Counted from the stretch's first letter, positions 1 to 12,480 are shown. The stretch is DNA of 64,000 nucleotides from Sinotaia quadrata (GCA_028829895.1 CM054183.1:17899975-17963974); one strand, 5' to 3'. Notes: generated from the sequence alone by a model not told the origin. A program made the numbers and translations.

Positions 1-172
1 GTTTCTAGCATATTCTCAACTCGTGTGTTTACTTCAACTCAGACACTTTCAAAAATATCGTCATAAGGAGTGCCCAAGGTCAGGTTATTCTGACAATTTA
101 ACCATTTATATAACTATTAAAAAAATATGGAGAGGTAAATTTACTCTGTCACATATAAACAGTATTTTTATC

Positions 173-375
173 TTTGTTGTACATATAATTGTAATCCTTG
201 TTTTGCATACAATATTAATCCTTGTTTTACATACAATATTAATCTTTGTTGTATATATAATATTAATCCTTGTTTTGCATACAATACTAATTATTGTTTT
301 GCATACAATATTAATCCTTGTTTTGCATACTATATTAATCCTTGTTTTACCTACAGTTTTAATACTTGTTTTACA

Positions 376-377
<2 letters not shown>
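173..377. repeat. 24-bp minisatellite, about 8 copies
   Basis: Imperfect tandem units of about 24 bp, of the form ccttgttttgcatacaatat with small changes. They run directly into the CT microsatellite. Because 24 is a multiple of three and the units lack stops, both strands show spurious low-complexity ORFs here. Not a gene. Confidence 0.85.
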
Positions 378-436
<59 letters not shown>

Positions 437-450
437 CTACCTATCTATCT
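378..450. repeat. (CT)n microsatellite with CTAC/CTAT tail
   Basis: Pure CT dinucleotide run to about 434, followed by a few ctac/ctat units. Plain simple repeat. Confidence 0.95.
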
Positions 451-1280
451 GGGTGGAAAAGCAGATTGGTTTCATTCATCTGACTTGTCTGGAACTATAA
501 ATCTCCATTTATTAACAGCATCGACTACCGAACACTTACTTCAATAACTTGATATTGTATTACAGTTTATGAATATGCGTCTGAGTGTCTGAGAGCATGT
601 GGGTATGTAGTATTTGAATGGTTTCTCCTAGTCTATGTTGTTTTCATTATTCATTCTGAAGCCAGCCTCATACAGAGATTTGCTGGCTATATTCTATCTA
701 GTCATTCCTTGTTTACCGCGTCTTCCGCAACGACCCGAACATTTTATCTCAGAACTATATCCACACTCCCTGCCTGTCTCTCTCGCTGTAATAGCTTGCT
801 GTATCTACAAATACACTTCTTGAAGTATTCGAGAGGGAGGAAGGATGTTAAGTAGTGGTGGTGTGGCGGTCCTACAACCTCTCACCCCCAAAAAGTCTCC
901 CTCCCCACAAAAAGATTTTTTTGAAGATAGTATTAATGCTGACTAAATTGCTTTTGTTGTTGCGCACGTACACAATTTTAAAATGAATCTCTTGAGAAAT
1001 TACATTTATTTTTGATTTTGCACTAAAAGATTAAATAAACAATAGTAACCTACCGGGACATCGTTGAAGGACTAATATTTAATACTGTTTTCAAACTTTT
1101 ATCAGTTCTTCAATACTGAGTAAAACGTTTAAGTCGGGATTGACTTGTTCCATTTTAAAATACATTTTACTACAGCGTATTGTTGTGAGCATTGATGTTG
1201 TACACAAGCATTTTGAAAACTCATAATAGTACATTCCAGAAGCAGGGAGTTGCATCCCTTGACTCTCCAGACATATCAGA

Positions 1281-1282
<2 letters not shown>
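451..1282. other. intergenic, no gene seen
   Basis: Mixed-composition DNA. Short ORFs (for example 635-823) have no recognisable domain and no convincing splice context. Nothing supported here. Confidence 0.5.

Positions 1283-1312
<30 letters not shown>
1283..1312. repeat. (GT)n microsatellite
   Basis: Uninterrupted GT dinucleotides. Confidence 0.95.
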
Positions 1313-1315
<3 letters not shown>

Positions 1316-1521
1316 AACAGATGCGTGCATGTGTCTGTACGGGCAATTGAAGGGTATACACACCATAATTAAGGCATCGTGTGCAAGCGATTTAAAACTG
1401 CGAACGGATTTTGCACACAGTAATTTGCGTTCATGAAATTGGCAGCTTTTGGCAGTACGTGCATACCTGAATGGAGAGAGAAATAGTAGGGGAAGGAGCG
1501 AGAGAAATTGAGAAAGACGAG

Positions 1522-1525
<4 letters not shown>

Positions 1526-1595
<70 letters not shown>
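1526..1595. repeat. (GA)n microsatellite
   Basis: About 35 GA dinucleotides without interruption. It makes a false Leu-Ser ORF on the minus strand. Confidence 0.95.
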
Positions 1596-1597
<2 letters not shown>

Positions 1598-1814
1598 CGA
1601 GATAAAAAGATAGGAAGAAACTGGAGAAAAGGAAGCTAGAGTCTTAAACAAAACACATTTTTAACTCTGCTTGAGGAGTTGAAATATTCGACGCCCAAAT
1701 TTAGCACCACATTCATCACCTTTTATTTATAATGTTTTCTTTTTTTTATTAAGGAATCTGCCAAACCTGCTGGAACAAGTGAACCGCCTATACTTCATTA
1801 ATTCATGCAGTCTC

Positions 1815-1965
1815 GATGTTGTCTCGTCAGAGTCTCTCCTCACGAGGAGAAACCTAGCCTCCGCTGTATGGGTCTCGTCAGAGTCTCTCCACACAAGTAA
1901 GATACATGCCTCTGCTGTTTGTGATCTCGCCAGTCTCCGCACAAGGACACTAGCCTTCGCAGATA
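1815..1965. repeat. degenerate tandem repeat of about 50 bp, 3 copies
   Basis: Three diverged units, each starting near tctcgtcagagtctctcc and ending near gcctcygctgt. Open on both strands but with no recognisable protein. Confidence 0.6.
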
Positions 1966-2199
1966 GTATTTGTTTGAGTACAACAAGAGCTAAGCCACCC
2001 ACGGATTTTTATACACGTTTCCTAGTTGTGGCAATAGCCTTAGAGAGACTAGTTCATCAGATGGAACGGTCCCATATACCTCGGGCACTACACTCTAAAG
2101 GTCCCTTTGGCAGTCTGGAGGTACAATGGTTCTCTCGTTTGTTTACATTACTCTGGCGAACGATGCAATCGATAGCTTGGAGATACAAGCAATAGTTAA

Positions 2200-4190
2200 A
2201 GACCAAGCGAAATGAATCTAGATCAGATACAGATAAGAATAAATCCGTATGATAATTTCCATTCTTAGAATCAAGACTAGAAAAATTAAATCTTCATAGA
2301 TTTGTATAAATACATTTATTTTGGTACTAAACGTCAATTTTTCTGAAAGAAATCAGAGCTCCAGTTTTTTTGCGAGACTGACTTCTCACCATAGCAACAT
2401 AACATTTGACATCACGAATGGGGAACTACAACCCGCATTCACTCTCAGACATATTGTCTCGCGTTAAGTGCATGGTTTGTGTCACAGGTCCGGTCTACGT
2501 TTAACGACCCTGTCCTATTTTAGATTCCAGTTATCAATATTGGTTTATTGAATAATTCCCAACAACAGCGACAGCCGGATGGCCTGATTTATCTTCCACA
2601 AAATGCCACAATATTTGGCCAATTATTCACGACACCTTGCCAAATAAATAGTTGACTTGCCCAAACTGATGTTATCTCCCCTTATTTATACATTTATGAT
2701 TCTTTATCCCTTTACTATGGCTCGCCCCCAGTCAATTGGATCTCAGATCATGCTACAAACAATTATGTAACAACGGGTAAGATAACAATAAATTTAATAC
2801 CAATTCAATTAAAATAGAAGAAAAATGAACAATTACGATTCACAATTAACAAGAGTGTACTATCATGCGGCCCGGTTAACTAACCACACACTGTCTCTGA
2901 GTTCTGTGTTTCTTTTGGCACAACTACTTATCTTATAGTTCATTTAGCAATTGAACACGTGGTCGTCAATTATTCAATGTGTTTTCTGACGTCACATAGC
3001 GAGTCTCCTAGTGGCCTCTCGCAGTCCCTTACGACTTCAGGCGTAGATGCGGATGGTGCCTCCAGTATAGAAGATTGTGGATTTAGTCAGAGCACCTCTA
3101 GGCTCCTGTCTCCATGAGACTGATGATTCCTCGATCTTGGATTCTGACTTCCAGCTTGTGACTCAAGACTGGCTCTAACAAATAACATCATGTTACAGTA
3201 TCGTGTGGCAATAGCAAGTCTATGGGCTTTGTGGCAACAGCGATTATTACTCTTTTACAATTTCACTAATTAGCTTTAGCTAATTCATAGTTTGAATTAA
3301 TTAAAGTTTCAAATGAATAAATTCTTTGCAATATATATTTCCTCCATTACAGTACAAACATGATTATAATACAATTAAGCTAGTGATTCATGCAACACGT
3401 GTTAACTCATTAGCTCTTCCGTGATAACAATTAATCAGCGGAGACATGACTACATACACGTGGTGACTTTTCTTCACCATTTTACATGTGTAATAAATGC
3501 TAACGCCACCTAGCTTCTGTAAGAAAAATATAAACAAACATTTGGCAACATTAATAATCACATGAATATTCTACACAATATTTAAAATACAAAATACATA
3601 CGTTTTTATGGGTAAGAAGATATAGTCTACAGAAGCTTTTTTCGGGGCCACCCCAGCAGAGTCCATGGGTGGAAAAAACTAAAAGAAAACAAATCCAAAA
3701 AACCCAACATAATATCTGGGGTCTCTAGTAGGCTGGGCTGTATGGACCATCTGCAGAGCACCGTGAATTTCTCGCCATGTTTTAGACTTTATTTTTCTCT
3801 CGTGCTACTGCTTTCCTTAGGAAAATAAAATTAAAAACCGTTTAATTTCAGTACCTCCAGCTTCTGTAGGATGTTGTCTGGCTGCTACGATTTCGGCATC
3901 GGTAGCCATACTGGAGAGGTCCTAGATGCCATCACAAGAATTCAGGGAAGGCAGGTGTTGTAGTTGTAGTTTTGGTTTGGTGCTGGCAGTTGTTGTCTGG
4001 CACAGGTGTGGTTGGTAGGGTTTTGTTGCATGCTCAGCGGTGACATGACTGTAGTTGAATAATATATTTTAAAATGCTTTTTATAAGCTACTGACTTGAG
4101 TGGGGTCTGTTTATGTGATGTGGTTGTTGACTGGTCTGGTTTTATTTTGTGATATGGTGGTGGTGTGGTTGTTGACTTGGTGCAATTTAT
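2200..4190. other. intergenic; possible decayed mobile DNA
   Basis: I see no coding exon I can defend. One minus-strand ATG near 3906-3908 opens a short reading frame (MATDAEIVAARQHPTEAG) followed by a GGTACT donor-like site. With no second exon it is only a curiosity. AT-rich segments around 2780-2830 and 3280-3560 resemble decayed LTR-like sequence but have no visible ends. Confidence 0.3.
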
Positions 4191-4204
4191 TTTATATATA
4201 GTGC

Positions 4205-4576
4205 TGATAGCATGTGTTTGTTGCAGATAGCGTGTTTGTTGTAGATAGCGTGTGTTTGTTGTAGATAGCGTGTGTTTGTTGTAGATAGCGTGTGTTTGTT
4301 GCAGATAGCGTGTGTTTGTTGTAGATAGCGTGTGTTTGTTGTAGATAGCGTGTGTTTGTTGTAGATAGCGTGTGTTTGTTGCAGATAGCGTGTGTTTGTT
4401 GCAGATAGCGTGTGTTTGTTGTAGATAGCGTGTGTTTGTTGTAGATAGCGTGTGTTTGTTGTAGATAGCGTGTGTTTGTTGCAGATAGCGTGTGTTTGTT
4501 GTAGATAGCGTGTGTTTGTTGTAGATAGCGTGTGTTTGTTGCAGATAGCGTGTGTTTGTTGCAGATAGCGTGTGAG
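4205..4576. repeat. 20-bp minisatellite, about 18 copies
   Basis: Very homogeneous 20-bp units (tgtgtttgttgyagatagcg) varying almost only at one C/T position, plus one 18-bp unit near the start. Three units make exactly 60 bp and have no stop on the minus strand, so two overlapping ORFs appear in different frames. Both are artefacts of the repeat. Homogeneity implies recent expansion or gene conversion. Confidence 0.95.
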
Positions 4577-4579
4577 AGC

Positions 4580-5316
4580 TTTGTGAAGCTTTTGCACGTT
4601 TTGTTGGGGTGGGGTGGATGGGTACAGCAGAGCATCTATTTCAAAAGGAAGTTGAAGAGTTGTAATTTCTTTCTTGAGTTCAACTCAGGTGTTGTAAGCA
4701 GGAGGTGAGGAAGTGATTTACTATGTTGTTACTCGCGAGGTTTTCCTTAATAATTTAAGATTTATTTCTAATTTGGATGTTTGGGCCCGACTCGCAAGGT
4801 TTTCTTTAATATTTTAAGCTTATTTCTCATAGAGAAGCTTGCGCCCGACTCTGAAATAAAATTACAGTCAAAATCATCTTAAATTATTCAAGAAAACCTC
4901 GGTGTGTTGAGATTGCAATTTTTATTTTTTCTACCTATTGCTCCCCACCCCTACTGTTTTTTTTTTTAACAAAAAGCAAGACCGTTTCATGTTGCCATGA
5001 TTTTGTTCTCAAATTTAAAAATAAAATATGGCAATAATCAGACATTAATTTTTTGATGACGACAAATATCACTCACGAGGGACTATGTGAGAAAGGCAAT
5101 TCATAGCTTGACTCTGTCATTCCGAGGTCTGTGTTATTTTAGGGCCAGTAGTAAATATTTCACTATTGTTATTGAGTTATGTAGGATCTAAATAGCTCCA
5201 GGACTTTGTTTGGACACTTTACTAACTGTACTGTTTACTCGTAATATTTATAGCTGTAATTTATGCAATTATGTAATTGAATAATTTGTTGCTTTTACTT
5301 ATTTTCTTTACTTCAT
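4580..5316. other. intergenic, no gene seen
   Basis: AT-rich DNA. The phrases actcgcgaggttttccttaa and actcgcaaggttttctttaa recur about 60 bp apart near 4730 and 4790, a local duplication. Nothing else supported. Confidence 0.4.
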
Positions 5317-5710
5317 GTGACACCTTTTTGGGCACCATTCACTCGTTATGGTTATTAGTTATTAATTAATAACACATAACTAATTACAAGTGAATAAGAA
5401 TCTTAATTTATAGTTATTATAATTCTCATACAAGACCAACATGTCTCTCACTTGGCAGATTATAAGGGTGTCATAAAACTCGGCTCTTTACACACTAATT
5501 AGACGTTTTACTGTCGCATTATGTTTTCTGTAGGTGGAAACTTCTTGCCAAAGGAATAATAAAAATCTGACTTTTATTTATATTTAACGAGCCCCCATCC
5601 ATCCACTATCACTCCAACATGTTTTAATACATGTGCAAGAAGATCAAGAAATTTTAAAATAAATTTATTAAATCAACAATGAAATATATAACATATGAAT
5701 ATAATCAAAG
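5317..5710 (+). repeat. dispersed repeat, copy 1 (LTR-like)
   Basis: This segment aligns by eye, with many small gaps, to 13117-13502 in the same orientation. Shared anchors are the TGTRACACC start, ttattggttatt-like DNA, attacaagtgaat/atgaa, cttcttrccaaaggaa, atccatycactatc, aataaatttattaaatcaac and gaatataatcaaa. The TGTAACACC-type start suggests a solo LTR or LTR fragment, but I cannot locate an opposite terminus or target duplication. Confidence 0.55.
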
Positions 5711-5737
5711 GAAAGAAAGAAAGAAAGAAAGAAAGAA
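5707..5737. repeat. (GAAA)n microsatellite
   Basis: Seven or so gaaa units inside the AT-rich tail of dispersed repeat copy 1. Confidence 0.85.
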
Positions 5738-6416
5738 CAATCCGCCAAGAACAAGAGAATTTTATTGTAATCAAGGAAAATAATTTTCGCGAATTAAGGC
5801 AATTCATGAAATGTCACAATGAATTATTTATATTGTTTTATTATTTTTATTTTTATTATTATTTTAAAATACTGATAAAAGAACTAAATCAATTTCTTTA
5901 GTCCGTCAGCTGTGTAATCACATTGTTTTCACGAAAATATGTTTGCTGTAAGAAGGGATGTGAACAATGTTCTGCACATATACACACTTTATTGTTAATG
6001 GCGTCACTCACTGATCGATCGGTGTCTCGTCTGACTGCATCTTTTACATAGCATGCTATCGATTTTATCCAATATTGCTTTTAACGCATCCGGTTTTTTT
6101 TTGTGGACTGCATTACAACACTGATAGACTGACGTTTCGTCTGAATACCTCTTTTACATAGAGTGCTACTGATTTTTATGTAATACTGCTTAAATAGCAC
6201 GTCGTTACCTTCTTCACTAGGTCACTGATCAATTAGCGTTTCCTTTGAATGCATCTTTTACACTGCAATTACCAAGTTTACACTGATCTCTTCCAGCTTT
6301 TACAGCGTCCTTTTCTTCTGTATTACGTTCTATACATCACTAAGTCACTGATTGAGTCCCATGTAAATGTATCTGCAACGTAGCCAGCTAGAGAGTTTAT
6401 AATACAGCTTTTAAAT

Positions 6417-6929
6417 CTCGTGTGACGGCCCCTTGTACACGTCACTGTGCAACCTGGCATCTCTTGTGTCAGCCTCTTGTATACGTCACTGTGCAACCTG
6501 GAATTTCGTGTGACAGCCTGTTGTACACGTCACTGTGCAGCCGGGCATGTCGTGTGGCAGCCTCTTGTACACGTCACTTTGCAATCTGGCATGTCGTGTG
6601 ACCGCCTCTTGCATACGTCACTGTGCAACCTGGCATCTCGTGTGACAGCCTCTTGTATATGTCACTGTGCAACCTGGCATCTCGTGTGACAGCCTCTTGT
6701 ACACGTCACTGTGCAATCTGGCATCTCGTGTGACAGCCTCTTGTACACGTCACTGTGCAATCTGGCATCTCGTGTGACAGCCTCTTGTACACGTCACTGT
6801 GCAATCTGGCATCCCGTGTGACAGCCTCTTGTACACGTCACTGTGCAATCTGGCATCTCGTGTGACAGCCTCTTGTACACGTCACTGTGCAATCTGGCAT
6901 CTCGTGTGACAGCCTCTTGTACACGTCGA
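6417..6929. repeat. 44-bp minisatellite I, about 11.5 copies
   Basis: Units of 44 bp built on tgtgacagcctcttgtacac followed by gtcactgtgcaatctggcat and ctcg. The right-hand copies are nearly identical and the left-hand copies more diverged, so the right side has expanded more recently. Each unit contains a CGTCA half-CRE (acacgtcactg). Confidence 0.95.
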
Positions 6930-7978
6930 GCTACACAAGTCTAATCTAGAACCGTTTCAATCTGAGACGATAAAATTTCTTCCATGCATGTGACACTGTC
7001 CTAACATTTACTCAGCGTGTCTTAAAAAAATGTGTATATTATTCCAAAGCTGTAAAACTGTTGACATAACCATTGAAACAGCAATAACCTTAGAAGAGAC
7101 ATGGTCAGGGCTTTGCATTTCTTTCCTCTCTGTTTTACGATTGTGAAGGTCAAATGGACTACTCTCAGAATACCTTGGCGTTTTTATGCAGCTGTACTAG
7201 ATGTAAGTCGTAAGCTGATACTGGCAAGTTTGCAGCACACGCTCTCCTGCAGTGTATTTAAAAAAAAAATCAATTTAGTATTAAAAGATGATAACGTCTG
7301 GCTGAGAAGCCATTTAACGCTAAGATTTGTCAGTGAAAAAAATATCTTTGAAATATTACTTCTCTTTATATTTTTAAAAGTTCGAACTGCACTGATAACA
7401 AATACAAAAAATATTCCAGCAGTCAAAGAAACACACTTTTAAAAAAAAAGTATATTTAAAATAATACGGGCCCTAAAATATTACTTTAATCAATAAGTTT
7501 CAATTTTTAAACTGTCTACAGTGGAACTCGATCATTTCGAAAACGAATAATTAAAAATTCTGGTTAATTCAACTTACAGGGTACAGCAGAATGTAGATTA
7601 ATTTAACTTCTCTTTAATTCGAACTATTCCATTGGTCTAATGTGCTTGAAGTAAGCTTGTTATATCTAAACATCTGCCCACTTTGCTGTGAAAGCAAAAT
7701 AAGTAAATGTATGGAGAGAAAAAATGAGGCAGGGATCTAAGAAGTACTACTCATTTCAAATTTTCAGATCTTGCAAAACTAAATGTCATAGCTGAAAAAT
7801 ATTACCGAAATATAACTAAGAGCAGAACGTAGTAGACAGCTTCCGTTGCGTCTTCTGCCTAATGGCTTCCAATTGGGAGCGCTAGTAAGTATGGGCACTT
7901 GGCATTGAGAGAAATGATTTCCAGATGTTCTGCCTGTAAAAAAAAAATTGCCGGTGTCACTTAAGCAAGGTAATAGAG
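6930..7978. other. intergenic, no gene seen
   Basis: AT-rich DNA with short overlapping ORFs on both strands (for example 7101-7442) but no recognisable domain, repeat or splice structure. Confidence 0.4.
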
Positions 7979-7979
7979 C

Positions 7980-8292
7980 GTCAGAGTGCCTCGATTTCAA
8001 ACTCAGTACACGCAAACAATGACGTCAGAGTGCCTCGATTTCAAATTCAGTACACGCAAACAATGACGTTAGAGTGCCTCGATTTCAAATTCAGTACAAG
8101 CAAACAATGACGTCAGAATGCCTCGATTTCAAATTCAGTACACGCAAACAATGACGTCAGAGTGCCTCGATTTCAAACTCAGTACACGCAAACAATGACG
8201 TCAGAGTGCCTCGATTTCAAATTCAGTGCACGCAAACAATGACGTCAGAGTGCCTCGATTTCAAATTCAGTGCACGCAAACAATGACGTCAG
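7980..8292. repeat. 44-bp minisatellite II carrying CRE palindromes
   Basis: Seven tandem 44-bp units: gtcagagtgcctcgatttca, then aaytcagtrcacgcaaacaa, then tgac. Each unit junction creates the palindrome TGACGTCA, the consensus CREB/ATF site. It is intact at 8020, 8108, 8152, 8196, 8240 and 8284, and changed to TGACGTTA at 8064. Spacing is exactly 44 bp throughout. Confidence 0.95.
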
Positions 8293-8545
8293 TAAAAGAT
8301 AAAAATCCAGCGAGGACTACCGACCAGAGAGTTTATGACGATTGAAAAGTGGGCTCTCAAAAAGGATTTAGATCTCTCCTTCCTCATCCGCCTCAGTATA
8401 TTGTAATTACATTCCATTATCCAGTAAAAGAGTTGAACCATTCCTTCAGAGATATAATGATTGTAGTGTTACTTTCTACAATAACATGACTACAGACCAC
8501 GTTTCCTCTAGGAATACAGAAACTATAATGTATCTCATTACAGTA

Positions 8546-8805
8546 CGCCCACTTTGGTCTCCTCTCGCATTTAGTGACTAAAGAATTTCTCTTCATAGAA
8601 TACTGATTTGGTCTCCTCTCGCATTTAGTGATTAAAGAATCTCTCTTCATAAAATACTGATCGTCTCCTCTCTCATTTAGTGACTAAAGAATCTCCCTTC
8701 ACATAGAATACTGATTTGGCCTCCTCTCGCATCTAATGACTAATAATCTCCATAGAGTGCTGACTGGTTTCCTCTCGCATATAGTGACTAAGGTTTCTCG
8801 TTTCA
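8546..8805. repeat. degenerate tandem repeat of about 53 bp, 5 copies
   Basis: Units start ggtctcctctcgcatttagt and end near catagaatactgattt. Length varies from about 48 to 55 bp. Minus-strand ORFs here reflect the repeat. Confidence 0.85.
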
Positions 8806-8819
8806 CAAAAATCATGGCA

Positions 8820-8960
8820 AAAATCGGCCGGGGTGGTGAAAAAATATAGATTGCATGACTACGAGCACGGAAGTACCCTGGTGAACATGGGTTCAAATCC
8901 GCCAAGCCAAAGCCTCAAGCTGTTGAAATGGTACGCTTGAGTGCTCAGGCATAGGTCATT
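8820..8960 (+). repeat. possible tRNA-derived SINE remnant
   Basis: The segment contains a good RNA polymerase III B-box (GGTTCAAATCC near 8890) about 60 bp after a weak A-box-like stretch (ggccggggtggtg). This is the spacing expected in a tRNA-derived SINE head. No poly(A)/simple tail or target duplication could be identified, so this is tentative. It cannot be a functional tRNA gene because no cloverleaf forms. Confidence 0.3.
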
Positions 8961-10480
8961 CTTAACTGGGCGGGACTTTTGTTGGCATGTTCATAAAGCT
9001 TTCAAACAAAGGTTCATAAACAGATTACAATAGAAGAATTACGCTGATTCTAGCATCAGTGATAAACATAAAATAATGATAAAAAGTTGATCAGCGCAAT
9101 TCCAGCATAAAAGTTCCACCATTACCAATTTCGACGGCAATTATTATTAATCAACAAATGCAATAATCTGTAGATAACGGAGTCTATCACCAAAACCCCG
9201 GGAGAATAATAATGCATTCCTTATGTCTTCTGTCCTGAAAAAAGGTTGTCTGGATCTTTCAGACAGCTAACAGTACAGAGTAGCAGTCTCGTTTACTCTG
9301 ACGTAGGTGATGCTATATTCTGACAGACGGTGTTAGATTTCTAAGAACAAAGGCGTAAGAAAGAGAGAAGCCAGATTCATGTAGCGAAGAGTCAATATTT
9401 AATCGGGAAACTATAATGAAGCCTTAACTAACAGCAGACTTTTTTTTACTCTTGCACGTTGGTGGGTGACGTTTCAGGCTGTACGATTGCACACATTACC
9501 GGCACGCAGGTGACGTTCTCGACTGTGTGATGTCACTCTTTACTGGTGTGCAACTTGTCAGCAACTAATTAATTTTACAGCAGATTTTGAGGAAGATAAA
9601 ACGATCGTCATGTGGGCATTCACACAGTATTGTGAGAATAAAACCTTTCCGCAGGTTGAGACAGTCACATTGCGAAAATCATTCTCGAGCCAACTGGGTA
9701 CTTGGAATTGGGTGTTGGTGCGGTCAGCGATCTCCATAATGCAGGACCTTATAAGAATAGACATCACAGCTGTGTTTTTGTCCGATTTGCATATTGCAAA
9801 TGGGCTTATTATCAGGACACGAAGCCAGCCTAATAAATGCATTTTTGTGTACAGAGAACACGTGTTATTTTTGTTTCGTGTTACTTGTCCATATGCTTCC
9901 TACATGGACTGATTTCGCATTCGGGCGCAAGCGTCGAGTAGAGATTTATATTCAATAATGGAGAGATACATTGCCTTAGATGGGAACAGTGACGTGGAAG
10001 GGATTTTAGAGGGTGGCTGATGACTTTTCTGAACACAATTTATCCTGGGCAGCGGATAACGGTCTGCTCTTTCAGATATTTAACTGTCCAAGGACTTGGA
10101 TCTTTCAATGGGCAGTCTGTAGCACACGGGACCCGATTGGGTGACCATATCTTCCAATGAAGAAGATACTAAGTCAAGTACCTTGAACTAAAGAGCAGTT
10201 AAATACCACCATAATGACTTTTTTCACCCGAGTGGAATTTGAATCCTGACCACTAGAGTGCGAATGAGTGTTCCAAATGTTATTTTTATTTAAATTAAAA
10301 TTAATTATTTTTTGACATTGTTGGTGTGTTTCAAAACATCGGTTAATTAATTTAAATATCCATTATCGCAATAGAACTGACAGTGCTTTGGACCGGAGTT
10401 ATTGAGTGTTTTATCGTAAATTTCGTGAAACTTAAATCAAATTGCTATCAGCAATTAGGATTTTATTGTTTAGCAGACTT
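8961..10480. other. intergenic, no gene seen
   Basis: Contains two opposed ORFs of about 95-100 codons around 9558-9912 with no recognisable domain. Nothing else supported. Confidence 0.4.
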
Positions 10481-10509
10481 CGAAATATCATTTCAATTGT
10501 TCCTAAGGA

Positions 10510-10655
10510 TAATATAGCCATTCTTTTTGAAATGCAAGTATTTGACCTTCAGGAAAGTATAGTCTTTCTTTTTTAATCTGCAAGTATTTGACCTTCAGGA
10601 AAGTATAGTCATTCTGTTTTAATCTGCAAGTATTTCACTTTCAGGAAAGTATTTT
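10510..10655. repeat. degenerate repeat of about 46 bp, 3 copies
   Basis: Three units sharing ctgcaagtatttgaccttca and ggaaagtatagtcattct. Confidence 0.8.
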
Positions 10656-10689
10656 ATTTACTTGTGTCAGCTCAAACTATATTACGTAA

Positions 10690-10850
10690 TCAGGTTTGTG
10701 TTCTGTATTTATGTTAATGACATTTTAAAGCCAGTATTCAGGATTATGTCAATTTGTGTTAATGGCATTTTAAAGCCAGTATTCAGGATTATGTCAATTT
10801 GTGTTAATGGCATTTTAAAGCCAGTATTCAGGATTATGTCTAATTGTGAG
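10690..10850. repeat. 48-bp minisatellite, about 3 copies
   Basis: Units share ttaatggcattttaaagcca followed by gtattcaggattatgtcaat. 48 bp is 16 codons, so one frame stays open and repeats as GILKPVFRIMSICVN. With no start, domain or splice context this is treated as non-coding. A looser series ending in tattcaggatt continues to about 11260. Confidence 0.8.
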
Positions 10851-11259
10851 CGTTCACTCAAACTATTTATAGTAATCATGATTGTGTTTTTGAATGAGCA
10901 ACAGCTCAGACTATATTAAGTATTCAGGATTTTATGTTTATTTTGGCATCAAACTCGATTTATTATGCAGGATTGTGGTTTTGATTAGCAAAACTCAAAG
11001 TATATTAAATATTCAGGATTATATTTGTTTGTGTATTTCAAAACTCAATATTTTTATTGTTTATGATTGTATCTTTGTGGAAACACAGTCAATTCAAACT
11101 ACATTAATTAGTCAGGATTGTATATTTTGTGTGTGCGCATTGGTGCAGACTAATAATCATTAAGGATTTATTTTGTGTGTGCATTAAATAAAAATATATT
11201 CATTTTTATTTAGGTTTGTATTTTTATGTGAGGCACAGCTAAAACTATATTAAGTATTT

Positions 11260-12225
11260 AGGAATGTAATTCTGCGTGAGCGCTAGTACAGACTCAGAGC
11301 TTCAGTTCAGGAGAGAATACATCTCTCTTTATGTTGTACCTATACTAATTAACCGATGATCAAAAACCATATATATACAATTATATTTAGTTGCTGTCTG
11401 CAGCACCCCATAATAGTCTGGCAAGCAATGGGGAAGTCAATATTAATGAAAAAGGCAGACGTTTTGGTAACCCTGACGTAAGACTTATATCTCTTATTAA
11501 TAGTGATTTGCAGTGTATTTCTGAAAAGAGTTGAGGGCTTTGATTCCAGACAAGGCTTTCAGAATGAATGAAGAGACCGAAGACAGGCACTCTGCACTAA
11601 TGTCCAGACCGAGGTCATTTATTGCTGGACAGCAGACGAGAGATGGGAGCAACTGTCGATTTCTCTGAACCTTAACTGTATTGATAGTGCGTTTTCCTTT
11701 TGACATAAGAAATGTTATTTAGATTTTAAAAAAACACAACAACCCAGATTAGGCCAGACAGTTAAGTCACTGTTGTGGGATGTTAACTTAAAAAATATGG
11801 TTTTTAAAAGGTTAGTAATATGGGACAGTGTGGGGAATGATATTATAGGTTGATAATCTAGTCTCAAAGTAAATTATCTATATTCAGATAATGTGTGTGT
11901 GATCTTATACTTGCTCATGAAAACATGAATATATATTCAGATATGGGTGCGTGCGAACGCGCGCGTTTGATGCGTTTCATTTGGTTTATTTGTTCTGGTC
12001 CCAACTAACCAACCAAACATAATATATAACATAGTGAAGTTTCAGTGAAAATAGCGAGCACCCTGATTCCCTTGATAACAAGAGCCTAATCTAATAATAA
12101 TTTATCAGGGAATCACTCATTATAATACATTACTGAATACAGTGTGCATTAACATTAATTACTTATTAAAGATATGCATTATGTTTCTGACAGCAGTCAA
12201 AAGCATTCGACGTTTTATATTTGAC
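11260..12225. other. intergenic, no gene seen
   Basis: AT-rich DNA with short ORFs only. Confidence 0.4.
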
Positions 12226-12227
12226 TT

Positions 12228-12480
12228 ACCTCTAGTATCAGAAATTTTATCCAATGTCGCTATTTGCCTTACCTCTAGTATCAGAAATTTTATCCAATGT
12301 CGCTATTTGCCTTACCTCTAGTATCAGAAATTTTATCCAATTTTATCGTTATTTGCCTTGTGTCTGGAATAAGAAATTATGTTTGTTGTCATTCTTTTTC
12401 ATTACGTCTGGTATCCGAAATGATATCAGTTGTCGTTCGTTGGCCTACACTTGGTATCAGAAATCCTATCCGTTGTCGTA
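12228..12480. repeat. 43-bp degenerate minisatellite, about 6 copies
   Basis: Units of about 43 bp begin cttacctctagtatcagaaa and end gtcgctatttgc. The first three are nearly identical and the rest progressively diverged. Confidence 0.9.

Noticed and set aside
23..547. 174-codon ORF rich in Leu-Val-Leu-His and Leu-Ser
   Set aside because: Product of the 24-bp array plus the CT microsatellite.
4187..4635. Two overlapping 136-147 codon ORFs on the minus strand
   Set aside because: Both are translations of the 20-bp array in different frames. Sixty bases equal three units, so any stop-free frame stays open.
8885..8905. tRNA gene suggested by a GGTTCAAATCC B-box
   Set aside because: No acceptor stem or anticodon arm can be formed. 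Better explained as a SINE remnant or chance.
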